Shown here: positions 49,273-61,825 of the stretch, piece by piece
How positions within the stretch are numbered: position 1 is the stretch's first letter
Layout: each line of letters starts with the position of its first letter
DNA from: Archegozetes longisetosus
Lineage: Eukaryota; Arthropoda; Arachnida; Sarcoptiformes; Trhypochthoniidae
Direction: 5' to 3'
DNA length: 64,000 bases
Assembly (NCBI GenBank): GCA_018873245.2
Contig: JAEMBT020000009.1
Span: forward strand, 13,729,112 to 13,793,111
Notes under the pieces: model-generated
What the model was told of the DNA's origin: nothing
Databases searched by the model: none
Seen by the model: only the letters and a program-made list of their open reading frames with translations
Position numbers and translations under genes: made by a program

Positions 49273-49809
49273 ATGGCAATAAAAGTACAATGGGTGAAGG
49301 CAGTGAAGACAATAATAGAGATGGTGTCAATAATATATTTCATAATTGGTGCATTTGTGTTTTTAGGTAGTTTAATGTTACTACTTTGGGCTGTTATACC
49401 TTCTACTAGTATTAAAGCTGGTTCTTATATGATTGCATCTTTCATTGCTATTGGTACTGCTTTTATTGGATTTATTGGTGCTTATACTGAAAATTTCTGT
49501 CTTATTACTGCTTATGGTATTCTCATGGTTGTCACTTTTGCTATTAGAACTATTTCTGCTTTGGTTTTACTTAAAATTACAGCTATTCCTTATGAAACTG
49601 AGATTCCAGATATTATGCATGGACTACCAGGAACTTCAGTTGTCTATGTTGAACTTATATATGCTATTATTGAAATATTATTAGCTACTTGTGCTTTCTA
49701 TATGTCATGGTTTATTAATAAGAGAGATGTACTTAATCACTCTGTAGATCCACAATTTTATTATACTATACCTGATCATACTTTACATTCTAATGCTAGT
49801 TTAATTTGA
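49273..49809 (+). CDS. Tetraspanin-like four-TM protein, copy 9
   Basis: 178 aa from the ATG at 49273 (an in-frame GTG at 49264 is not needed). TM1 about 15-44 (IIYFIIGAFVFLGSLMLLLW), a short loop IPSTSIKAG, TM2 54-70 with FIGFIGAYTENFC, a near-canonical tetraspanin TM2-TM3 turn, TM3 78-98, a 25-residue loop with ETEIPDIMHGLPGTS and no Cys, TM4 about 124-147 and a 31-residue tail rich in His/Asp. It is closest to copy 1 (both have the E-N/D-x-C turn and GLPG/TPPG loop). The switch to T-ending codons occurs after about 40 codons. Confidence 0.8.
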   Translation: MAIKVQWVKAVKTIIEMVSIIYFIIGAFVFLGSLMLLLWAVIPSTSIKAGSYMIASFIAIGTAFIGFIGAYTENFCLITAYGILMVVTFAIRTISALVLLKITAIPYETEIPDIMHGLPGTSVVYVELIYAIIEILLATCAFYMSWFINKRDVLNHSVDPQFYYTIPDHTLHSNASLI

Positions 49810-50036
49810 TCTTGATACTGTTCATATTTTACATTATAGTAGTAGTTTAATTTAATTTGATCTTGATACTTGTTCATATTTTACATTATAGTACTAGTCT
49901 AATTTAATTTGATCTTGATACTTGTTCATATTTTACATTATAGTACTAGTCTAATTTAATTTGATCTTGATACTTGTTCATATTTTACATTATAGTACTA
50001 GTTTAATTTAATTTGATCTTGATACTGGATCATACT
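49800..50036. repeat. ~57-bp tandem repeat after copy 9
   Basis: Four copies of a unit with tttaatttgatcttgatact and gttcatattttacattatag begin at the stop codon of copy 9, so the 3' UTR is repeat. Confidence 0.9.
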
Positions 50037-51801
50037 TCACATTGTAGCTTAATTCAAATTGTTCTTGATACTTTATGTTCTATTTCTTCTTAGATGAACA
50101 TCTTTTCATCTTAATTCTTATAACATCTTATCAATTCTTTAGATGAAATCTTCAAATTTGAGATTAAGTCAATCAGAATTTAATAGATTTAGAATATAGA
50201 ATTAAGTTGAATTGATGCGCGTCACAAGCAGGATAAGAATTTTCACATAACCATGGGTCTTCTATGAATCATTTACTTTAATTAATCAGTTTGCTTGAGG
50301 AATTTAATTAAGAAATATTAGAGAAATGTTAGCAATAGTATATTCCTCCAGCAATCTATTCTATCATTTGTATATTCCATTTAGCTCTGAATAATTATAA
50401 ATAAATGTTATCTTGTAATTATCAGTTTGCGCCTTACTTACTTCCTAATAATGATTCTATGAAGAGATCCACCAACTCTTAGAATCTTCAATTCTTTCTT
50501 CTAACTTAACACTATTAATCTCAAAGTTTGTATTTCTTGATTAATTTGAGGTGTAATTTCTACACTTGTGAGTAAAAAAGTTCAAAAAGTTCAAAAAGTT
50601 CAAAAATAGATTTTCCATAGAAATTGATGAATGAAACCCCAATGAGTTTGAATTTGCAGTATTTGTTAGAAGCAGATTAGAAATAGTAAAAACCAATCTC
50701 CAATTACTTCTCTAGTCCTAACTCTAATTACACACTAAACTTGCACTCACTTATCCAAGTATTACTCGTTATATAATATTAGTTGTCTTATTATCTTTCA
50801 AAGATTCTTATCTTTATTTATATTTAACAAATTAATAACTATCAGTATATATGACTCAAAACTTGAAGTCTCAAGCTTGAATAAATGATAATAATGTACG
50901 CAGGGATCACTTTGATATTTAGGTAATCAACATTTTCTTAGCTTTTATTAACTTTAGTTTAGGTCTCGTCTATGACTAAACAATGTAATCAACTTTTGTA
51001 TTCAACTTTTCTCGATTATTTATTTGATGAATTTAAGTTACTTATGTTAAAGTTCAATACAAATTATAACACTTATAAAAATAATATCATTTATTTAGTC
51101 TTTACCTTATTTGTTTCAATTCAGATTGGCTTTTATTGTTTTATTAAGTGGATATTTTCACATATTCTCACATATTCTCACATATTCTCACTTGACTAAC
51201 ACCACAATCACTAAGAGACAATAATGGGCTAGCTTGTATGAACAACTGACGCAATCATTTGAAAAGTACACGTTAATTTTCACTTAATTTACATTGATTC
51301 TACACGTCATCTTTCCTAAATAGTTGTACTTTTTCGTATAAGCGTTACCTGATTGTTAGGTAAAGGTTGTCAGATTTTTGATTGATCAGCTATATGTCAA
51401 TTCTATTTATTTAGAATACTATACTTTACTAAATATTAAGCAAAATCTTAAAGTAGTTGAAGTAATTGATTACATATAAACTATTTAATATCTAAATTAG
51501 CTTGTTGAATGCACTAATTACAACAAGTGAAACAAATGAGTTAACTTTAAGATGATTTAAATTTCAACATTCCAAGCTTATAGTTATTTTTATGGCAAAT
51601 TTGTCGCGTATCTGGGTCATATATAATAGTTGTGATAATAATTGGTAAAGGGAAAGCTTTTATGTGGAAATAGTTGAAAGATTACCGAAGTAGTAATCAT
51701 GACAGCAGTCATGACAACATTTATGAATAATAACGCGGAAAATAAGACACTAATCATTTAATCAACTCAGAAAATAGTATATTAAATTATTAAAACAATT
51801 T

Positions 51802-51833
<32 letters not shown>

Positions 51834-51908
51834 AGAGTAAAATAGAAAAATTGCCATATCCATAATATAAAGATAATTATGATATAAGAGTATTTAGGTA
51901 ATAAGCTC
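50037..51908. other. Spacer before ACBP, one doubtful small frame
   Basis: AT-rich. A frame from the ATG at 50972 to 51199 (75 aa) has one possible TM segment (YLVFTLFVSIQIGFYCFI) but ends in a tattctcaca repeat and has no other support. The rest shows only short repeats (agttcaaaaagttcaaaa near 50575-50605). Confidence 0.5.
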
Positions 51909-52597
51909 CTATGAAAGTCCATATGTTTCTGCCAGACTTTTCGCTCTATTCACGTAAGCGGCTTTAGCTTCGTCTTTAGACATACCTATAGTTAATGAGA
52001 CAATAGATGAAAATAAGAATCAAGTTGAGAATGGTGAACATGTATATGACAATACCTTTTTTGCTATTCCAAGAGTCCCACTTGGCTTTACCCTTCAAGT
52101 CCAACATTCCTGGACGACCTGTACATTGATAAGTATACAAGTTGGTAACTAATAAAGTTTTACAAGTTATCAAATTCTGTATATACAGTCACTTCATTAT
52201 AAAGAAGACTCTGATAAGAAATGAGTTGATAATATCAGATATAACATATAAATGAGAAGCATATTAAAGCCAAAAGAGAACTAAATAGTAAATGGTAAAT
52301 TGGCAAGCTACACCAACAAAAACGGATAATCTAATCAAACTATAATAAATGGCATATTCACTTCAACTTACTTGTATTACAGTCTCCTTCAGTTGCTTGC
52401 TTGTAAAGAGCATATACTTCTAATAGCTCTTGATCTGTTGGTCTTTGCTTCAATTTTCTGATGTCTTCTACTGCTTGGTTGAATTGCTGTTATAGTAATA
52501 GATAATAGATTATATAATTAATAATAAGGATCTAATTGATAATGGTACACAGTTTAGTATTAATTAAATAACATATAGATACCTCGTCGAGAGACAT
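51909..52597 (-). CDS. Acyl-CoA-binding protein
   Basis: Small cytosolic four-helix protein that binds and transports long-chain acyl-CoA. Four exons (52597-52583, 52486-52372, 52118-52056, 51985-51909) join in phase to 89 aa, the standard ACBP length. Visible signatures are [52 protein letters not shown], and a last helix [13 protein letters not shown]. The acyl-CoA-binding Tyr/Lys (YALYKQ), the second Lys in GKAKWD and the Tyr of AAYVN are retained. The first exon codes only MSLDE. Confidence 0.95.
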
Positions 52598-53800
52598 GAT
52601 CTATAGAATTAACAAACCAATTGAGGAGTTGATCTTAGAACTATTAAGTTACCAATGTGCAAGTTGAGCAGTATGAAGTATACTAAGTTAGTATGAGTTA
52701 TACTGACTTAGTATGAATTATGCAGTTAAGTAGAGTATAAAATATATGTTAAAATAACATAGATATAACTCAAAGTGACTATAAGCACGTCTACCGCTAA
52801 CTTATTATTAATTGTTAATTACTATGCTCAATTTTCATTTATATCTTTGTTGACGTAACGTTTTATTTGATCACCTGATATGACACGACATCGTCTCATT
52901 GAGTTCGTTGCAGGCATGACTTTATTACTTTGATTAGGTATATGCTTGTTTTGTGTTTCTCCTATGTGTTAGGTGTATTGGGTTATGTGGAGCCTTCTAT
53001 GACTTGTGTGCTCCAGAAGCTATTCCTTTAAAACAACCTAACTTATTTTACTTGTATATAGGTGCTGAACTTAAACTGGATGAGTGAGTTAGGTTAGATT
53101 AGGTTAGGTTAGGTTAGGAGAAGGTCGCGCATGAATTGAAGGAAAATTTGAGTGCTCCATATAACTTACTTGCACCAATACAATATTTTCATCAAGGCAA
53201 GAACAGAGCAAGCACTTACCTCTAAGACTATTGCAATGACATCTTTCGAGCTACGATTACGTAATTATAATTCTGAAAATAATGAGTTGGGTTTTAAGTA
53301 CTTGAGTGGGAAAACTGTCTTGATTGCACTCTTTACCTGTGAATTACCTGTGAATTACCTGTGACAAATCTAATACCTAAACATGAAACCTTGTACTATT
53401 TACAACTCTAAATTGACTCTGTCAGATTTTCCTATTTAGCTAGATTGTAACTAGCTAGAATTGAGATAATTGATCATCGGGGAAAGTTTAAAGGAAAGTT
53501 TAGTTGAGGTATTGGTGCAGGAAGATGTATTAACTATATTTATAAAATAAATGTTTATAAGTTATCATTAAAGTATCCCAAAACAAATTAAACAGAATAC
53601 AAAATTAGTAGTAGAGTTAAAAAGGAAAGAGACAAATATACAATTACGTAATTTATCAGCACAACAAAAGAGAGGGTCAATAAAGCAAACAAATAAATGT
53701 ATAATAACGTAATTTATGATCGTAACTAAAGAGGCATTAGAATTGAGTTGAAGATTTCCTTTTCCGTTAAGTGAGCCACTAATAGACATAAACTAATAAA
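52598..53800. other. Divergent upstream region of ACBP and RPL37A
   Basis: The two genes are transcribed away from this 1.2-kb gap. It contains a TTAGG block (53085-53119), a cttactatga-like repeat near 52670-52710, and near 53755-53765 the pyrimidine run tttccttttcc about 40 bp before the RPL37A start, which would suit a TOP-type transcription start. No gene is supported. Confidence 0.5.
53085..53119 (+). repeat. TTAGG interstitial telomeric repeat
   Basis: gttaggttagattaggttag and further GGTTAGG units, seven pentamers in all. Confidence 0.75.
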
Positions 53801-54558
<758 letters not shown>

Positions 54559-54595
54559 ATTTGTCGATTCATCCCTTGTATTTAATATTTTGAAA

Positions 54596-54601
54596 ATTAA
54601 A
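54596..54601 (+). terminator. Polyadenylation signal ATTAAA for RPL37A
   Basis: ATTAAA lies 38 bp after the RPL37A stop; a short 3' UTR is typical for ribosomal protein genes. Confidence 0.5.
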
Positions 54602-54810
54602 GTTTCAATTTGAAAGTAAAGTATTTTATTTGTCTCTTTCTATTTACAACTTAAACATTAATCACAATACTTGATAGTAATTTTTGGTTTAATTAATTAT
54701 AAGACATTATTATAGTAAGAAAGTTGACTATTAATAGTATTGATCCAATACTGTTAGTAAAATAAGTTTTAAATACAATAAGTTTTAATTACAATAAGCA
54801 TTAAATACAA

Positions 54811-57156
54811 CTAAACAGAAGTTTGTCGCGCATGTGAACCTTTGGCAGAGTCTTGTATCTCAGTATCAGATATCAATTCAAATTGATCTTCATCTTCAAT
54901 ATTATCAGAACTACTATTTCTACTGAAATGAGTACTAACGAAATGAATTCCAGCACTACTGGAATCACTTTTACCACTGTTTGATGAGTTAGAGCTACAC
55001 ATTTTCATATCATTTTCATCCTCATTACTTAACTGGATTTGTATTCCCAGTTCTTTCTCCAGACTTGTATCTAATTGAGACGATGACAACAACTGCAGAG
55101 ATGAATCATCTCTCAAATTACTCTCAAATGGATTCAATTGGAATCCATTGTATTCATTCCTATTTAATGATAAGTCACGTAATGCCTGGTCGTTCAGTTG
55201 AGGCACCAGTGATTCGTCTGAGTTTTCGTTGACTTGATCTTTATTATCGGTTTCATCTGTTGTCTTTGGTTTTTGGTTTAGAAATGATCTCATTGTTTCA
55301 AACAATCCTTCGGGTATTACGTAGAGAACGATTCCCGGACCCAAAGCAAATGTCATCACTGTTGAAGACAAGAATATTGAGTTAATAGTCTGTAAATGTC
55401 TTCACTATTGAAGATAATAATATTAAATCAATTATCTGCAAATATCTTCACTATTGAAGACATGAATATCAAGTCAAAAGTTTATAAATGTTATTACTAT
55501 TGAAAACACGAATATTAACTAAAAAGTTAGAAAAACAGACAAAAGTAATAAAAGAATAGATAACTTACTCAAAGAGTAGACAATGAGAAGACCGGGAACT
55601 AATTTACCAATAATAGCAGTCATGAAGAGAAAAGCAGAAGTTAATAGACAAAAGAGACCGTGATGTGTTTTTCTCAAATTAATTAACCAACCAATCGAGG
55701 CATTGATCATAGCAAATAGTTGTTTTATATAATGGTTTATTTCTGGAGCACTTAGTACTTGTGGATGTAGTGGTGTCCAACTGTAATCATAATTTTTAAG
55801 TATTATTCATCTTAAAGTTGGTTATATTTGTTCAGTAATACTCATTTGAAAGTTAGTTACCGTTTGTTCAGTAATACTCATCTCAAAGTTAGTTACCGTT
55901 AGTTAAGTACTATTGGTCTTAAACTTAGTTACTATTAGTTAAGTAATACTGATCTGAAAGTTGATTACCATTAGTTGAATAGTAAATAGACTCAAACAAA
56001 ACAACTAACTCGTGATCGTTTTGTTCAGTTGACGACACTATGTCTCTGTTACTTATATAATATTTTGGAGAAGAAGTTCACTTTCTTTCTACTCTATTCT
56101 CAAATATCTTATGTTTTTATTAACTTATTTTAGTTTGACTTTAAGTTATCACTTATTAGTTAAATTAGTTATTCTTTATATTTATATATTTTCTCAATTA
56201 GATCAATATCTAAACAATTTAGATTAATTAGTCTCATCATCTTAACTGCAATCATAAATGTTTATTAATCTGTATGAGAAAACTATTGAGTCAATTATTT
56301 AGAAATCAAGTTTGAAATTGTTTAGAAAAAGTTGGGAGAAAATCATGTCATCTATTAGATAGAAATGTTTACAAATGATAGTATTGAGCAATTAATTCAT
56401 AATAATTTATGATAAGTTGTAATCATAAGTGAACTTTTTGTAGAGAGGAGGAGAGAAATAAATAAAAATAAGTGCTATTTGTAAAAACAAAAAAGAGGCA
56501 TATGACTTAGTGACAGAGAGAGAGGGAGAGAGAGGGGAGAGAAGAGAGAGATAAGAATTATATGACTATAAACAAGATAATTACATAAACGAAAGACAAT
56601 TTGGCGAATGGCCAATAGATTTTGAAACTTACAATCCAAAGTTTAACTGACTTACCCTTCAGTATCAGTCGATTCCTTGGGAGGCACTAAAAGAGAGATG
56701 AATAAGTACTTAGTTGTGATTGCAAACAAAGAGGTTGTGATTACAAACAATACATTAATAAGTATTTGTGATTACAAACAAAAACAAAAACAAAAACAAA
56801 TATTACTTAATTGTTATGACGAACAAAAGAAATGAAGAAAATAAGAAATAAATAATAAAATAATTAATATTAACCTCTAATTTCAGGCCAAATATGATTA
56901 GACCAAAGCTTATAAAAGTTAATACAAAACAGTATTATTGCCAGAAACGAATAGAAACGTCGACTCAAACAAACGATTAACCTAAACATGAAATAAAAAA
57001 TTAATAATAATAATAATAACAATTAAATATAATTAATTACCAAAAGAGACAATTAAAAGCAATAAAAGCAATAGAAGAGAGATAGGGCTTTTCCCAAATC
57101 AGAAGACTCTGAAAGGAGACAACAAACGGTTCTAATTTGACCAATAAGTCACTCAT
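54811..57156 (-). CDS. FAM134/RETREG-type reticulophagy receptor
   Basis: ER membrane-shaping receptor that links ER fragments to autophagosomes. Five exons (57156-57041, 56981-56875, 56686-56656, 55780-55569, 55358-54811) join in phase to 337 aa. The reticulon-homology part has two hydrophobic hairpins: residues about 20-65 (SLLIWEKPYLSSIAFIAFN, then LIVCLSRRFYSFLAIIL) and about 115-165 (HGLFCLLTSAFLFMTAIIGK, then LVPGLLIVYS). The long C-terminal half is Ser/Asn/Asp-rich and disordered. Near the end EDEDQFELIS is an LC3-interacting motif (F-x-x-I after acids), as in FAM134 proteins. The tail ends TSV. Introns 3 and 4 carry ~63-bp cttcactattgaagac-type repeats and a GA-rich tract at about 56513-56555. 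Confidence 0.85.
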
Positions 57157-60100
57157 TGCGAGATCATTAGTTCGTTCATTAGTTCGTTCGTTCGTTCATT
57201 TGTTCGTTCATTAGTTCTCCAATTCAATCGTTCAGTGATTATATTATTAATTAGTTTAAGAGCCATTCGTATAGTCGATTGTTTATATTATTTAGTAATA
57301 GTTACGTAATTATCAGTATTGATGTCATATAGTTGGTAATGAGATTACGATGAGAATTCACTTTTATTCTTCTCAACTTCCATTTCAATCTCTTCTTTAT
57401 GTTTTTTAACTCATATCGATGTTCTCTGCCCTTTATATACCTTTATATAACTGAGATACATATGAAATAGTACAAGTATTCTAGTCTTCAAATAAGACAC
57501 TATAGACGTAAAGTAAGAATGTTTACATATGAGTATTTATTGCTGAATAACAGTAAATGTTATGATAATATATATGCTTAATTGCGACATCTCTCATATG
57601 CACCTATAACTAATTTGATTTGATTACCTAATTTTGCTTCTCTATTTATGTAGTAATACTATTAAGTTTTTTTTATATTAGTGATCGCCAATCAGTGGTC
57701 TGTCAGTCGGATCCAGCTTTTGGTGACAACTAATACTTTTGAGTATTTAACTGAAATTATTATTAGAAAACTTGGAAAGAGTAAAGTTAAGTCAAATTGA
57801 CATATAAGCAAACAATATGAACAAACTTATTGTTTGATAAATATGAATATATATCATTTGAATTTGTTTCATAAAGTCAAATATTGAGACAATTATTAAT
57901 CGATTAGTAAGGCTTCAGATGACTTATTAGTTTCATAACATGTATAACATAATACATTACTGATTATTAATATGTTTTACTAACATTAAAGCAATTATTA
58001 CTAAACAGAAAAACACAAATAAAATACAAATAAAATTAATTGAAGTAAACTTCAAATCAATATCTAAACTAGTGGATAAGTTGAAGAATCAAATACTATA
58101 ATCTTTATGACAAAAAGATTGATGATCACTGATCTAGAGTGAGCAAATAAGAAACAATATGCATAGATTGTAATAAGGTAATTTCGCTAAGTTAGTGTTC
58201 GCGTTCATGTAGTACTTTTAAAGAGGCTGATATAGTATGTAAGGACTTGTCAGAGAGTACTATATAAACGCAATTACATTGAGAAAATAAGTACAAAACT
58301 ATCTGAGAAGTGTAGGAAAATATGTTTAGAAAACAAAACATAATATATTACAAATGAAAACTAAGTGCCAATATAACCGAACAACTAACGAGACATAACT
58401 AATTTAACATCTACAATGTATATTTGATGTAATCATTTAGTTAACCTTAACTTTTCACATATATGCATAACATATGTGACGTATGATTAACTTCTCATGA
58501 GTCAGCTATGATAAGACTAAATATTTGTGTTAATCTCTCAATGTGACATTGGGAATGTTCACAAACTAACTCATAATCCAAACAATTTATAATCATATAT
58601 AAAATCATTAAAAACAAGTTAGTCTGTATTTCATTAAAGCAAATTTTAGTTTAAATAGTATGACGAATAGAGACATAAAAAAGGTGCTAAAAAAGAATCA
58701 CATCCAGTAATATAAACACATGACTTATAAATTGTTTGAATTACTCATTAACATAGAATCAGTGTCATATAGAAGGATTAACACAAATGTGCTGTCTTAT
58801 CAGAACTAACTATTGAGCACTAGCTGACACACTTATGAGAAGTATTGTATTAATACAGTACATTTCAACATTGAACATTTTGAAATGTACATTTTCAAAT
58901 AGTTTAATATTTTCAAATAGTTTAATATCTTCAAATGGTTCAATCAAATTAACTAATCAATAAAAATACTAAAATCAATTAAATACGACAAATAAAATAT
59001 ATCAAACTATACTAGAATTGAATAGACAGCTAAACAGTATATGTAAATTTGTTATCTGCAATATTCAATTAGAGATGGAACCCTACAGCAGTAACTCAAC
59101 GATATACAGTCTGACCCGATTATAGACAACTAGTCTATGCGTAGAAAATAAGTTACCTATAATCGGGTCAAACTGTATTAACAAACTATAGAAGTAGTAA
59201 ACTAAGGCAATAATATGTCCTTAGAATCTGAATGAGTTATTCTAAAGCGTGTAACGACTAAATAAGTTAATATAAAGATCAGTAAAATATTGAAAAAGCA
59301 TAAAGTTTTGAGAAGTAAAAATCAAATAGATTATCAACTATTTACTGTATTAATTAACTTTAAGAGAAAACACGTCAGCATGCTAAAAGTTATTAACTAG
59401 ATTTAGACAACATATTATTTAAATGTAAATTAAGTCTAACTCAATTTCAGTTAACTTCCGATTTAAGTCTTATTAAATCTTCGACATTATGATAGAAGTA
59501 CATTTTAAATATTAATCGTTCTTTATAACAACAACAATAGACTGTTGCTATGCTTATTTTTCTGTAATGAGAATCGATTTATTATCAGCTTTGACTACTA
59601 AATAGAATATTCCGTAAGTATCTGAACACCTGATAGAAAGCATACAATCATAAAGTTGACAGCTATGCATCTACTAATTCTCAATACAAAATCAGATCAA
59701 CTATAATGAGTTAATTGCTTTATCTATTAATGCTAGTTGAATTTGTGTTTAATGAGTTATATAAAGACTAATTAGAAGTGAGTGTTAGTACTTCCTAGAA
59801 TAAAGTGTACTAATTAGTTATACTTTAAACTGTTCTATAAGTTGTTGATGAAGGCTTTCAAATGTACCAATTTGAAACAATTCTAAAGTAGTAGAAATAT
59901 TTGAAATAGAAACTTGCAATAATTTCTAGTTTTTATGTTACAAGCGAAAACGTTTGCAATAGTAATGTACCTCATATACTATAGAGATAGTTATCTACTA
60001 TAGGCATCTACAATACATCTATAGATACAGTTAGACTTTGAAATTTCCTAAGGGTTTTGATGACCATTAGTATAAATCACTCCATGCCAGAATTCAGTCA

Positions 60101-61351
60101 AATTACCTGACTATTAAAATGGTAATAAAAATCTAAGATAACTTCAAGTGTAATCTATGCTTATTAATAAACATAATTTCAGTGATATTTCGGTGATTTT
60201 GATGTCAGACTTTATAGAAATGATGCTTTTAAACAAAATAGATTTTCGCCTCAAACTTGGCGTGTTTATGAAGTTCTGAAATGATAAGTGTTTAACTTAA
60301 AAAGATAGCTTCTTGTGCCTAAGGAAATTTCAAAGTTAAACTATAATATATCTACAGTATAGTTGATAACTATCTCTTAGCCTCTATAGCAAATTGCAAT
60401 CAAATCCATTTACTAATACTGTTTGATTAAATGCATAATCACTTATCAATTCTTCTATAATAAACTTATAGAAATGCTATAAAACAAATAGGATGAATCA
60501 TTTTTCACTCAGAAGATTATCTCCAATTTAGATTAATAACTGGGATTAGACTAATGGGTTATCACTTGCACTTAAGAGTATATAAACTATTAATTCTAAG
60601 AATCAATTCTAAGAAATTTTAGTCATGATGGATTAGATCCTCTAATGTAAGTTATACTAAATCTAATGGTTTAATCTAGAAATTAGCACAGATTAACTTC
60701 TCATCATATGAACTAGCTTGTGTTACAATTTCAACTATATTCTATAGATCAGTCATAATTTAGAACTTATATCATGTGAGTAGTGTTTGTATTATGATTT
60801 AGGGAAAATTTACTGTAAATTCATAGAAATTCATTGAATATTCACTGGAAATCCATTGAAAATTCATCAAAAAACTCATCAAAATTCATCAAAAAAAACT
60901 CATCAAAATTCATAAAAAAAAACTCATCAAAATTCACTCAACTCTTCAAAGAACCTGCTATTTAATGAACTATTTCGCAATAAGTTGTCAAAAGTTTGTA
61001 AGAAAATAAGGTTATAGAAAGTGTAAATGTTCAAAGGGTTAATTAAGAGAAATCAATTTTCATTAAGTTGTTAGAAAGTCATAATTTGTTTGAAGTGAAA
61101 TAAGTATTTCAGTGCTCGATGTCTTTGAAAAGATATTTAGAGCAGACATTAATTAATCAGATCTGAAGTGAAATATAAGTTTAAAAGTTTAATTAGAAGT
61201 TTACTAAGCATGTCATTATGATAATCAATGCTAATGAATGCAATACACATTTTTATTATATATAATTTATGATTTAAACTTAAAGAAATACAGTTTTCTA
61301 GTCGTTAAAATGAACTATATTTTAAGTATGACAAATATTACACTTAATAAC
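57157..61351. other. Gene-free 4-kb stretch
   Basis: No open frame of 60 codons or more. It contains a ttcgttcattagttcgttc repeat just upstream of the RETREG-type gene (57165-57215), the small MITE at 59107-59175, a fragment resembling the GATAGCAAC family near 59540-59680 and an aactcatcaaaattcatc repeat at 60870-60945. Nothing else is recognised. Confidence 0.6.
59107..59175. mobile_element. 69-bp pogo/Tigger-like mini-MITE
   Basis: CAGTCTGACCCGATTATAGA pairs with the complement of tataatcgggtcaaactg; TA flanks both ends (59105-59106, 59176-59177). The ends match the 174-bp copy at 26067-26240, but nearly all the interior is missing, leaving an almost perfect hairpin. Confidence 0.75.
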
Positions 61352-61562
61352 TTAATAATCGCTGATAGCAACTAGAAGTGACGCATTGTCATGAGATGCT
61401 TACTTTCAGAGCATAATATCTTGAGATATAAACAAACTTATAGAATATTGAATATAGTAATGAAAACGAATTGTAAATCAAATATGATAATAAATTGATA
61501 TGCATCACATATAGTTTGACATAGCAACGAATATTTTCACGTTGCTATCGCGAATTATTAAA
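61352..61562. mobile_element. ~210-bp GATAGCAAC inverted-repeat element
   Basis: Left end ttaataatcgctgatagcaac (61352-61372) and right end gttgctatcgcgaattattaa (about 61541-61561) are inverted with few mismatches. Left-end sequence recurs at about 19868, 43577 and (inverted) 40200, and the right end at about 24854. It is a non-autonomous repeat family. Confidence 0.65.
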
Positions 61563-61825
61563 CAAAATACATATAATCTAAAGAGCTAGTAATTTCAAAT
61601 AGGAGATTTACAATAAATTAAAAGCTATAAAAATAAGAGAACTGAACTACAAGTTTAGAACTTCAAGTTTAGAACTTCAACTATAATAATTAAAAAATGA
61701 AATACTATTGAAATATATTACTAACTACAACAATGATAACCAGAAACATAGTACTACAAACTGATAACAACTTCAATAATAACAACAACAAACTAGAACT
61801 AAAATAACTATAAACAAAAAATAAA

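Noticed and set aside
50972-51199. 75-codon frame as a small membrane protein
   Set aside because: There is one possible TM segment only and the end is a tattctcaca repeat. It is not strong enough to call without transcript data.
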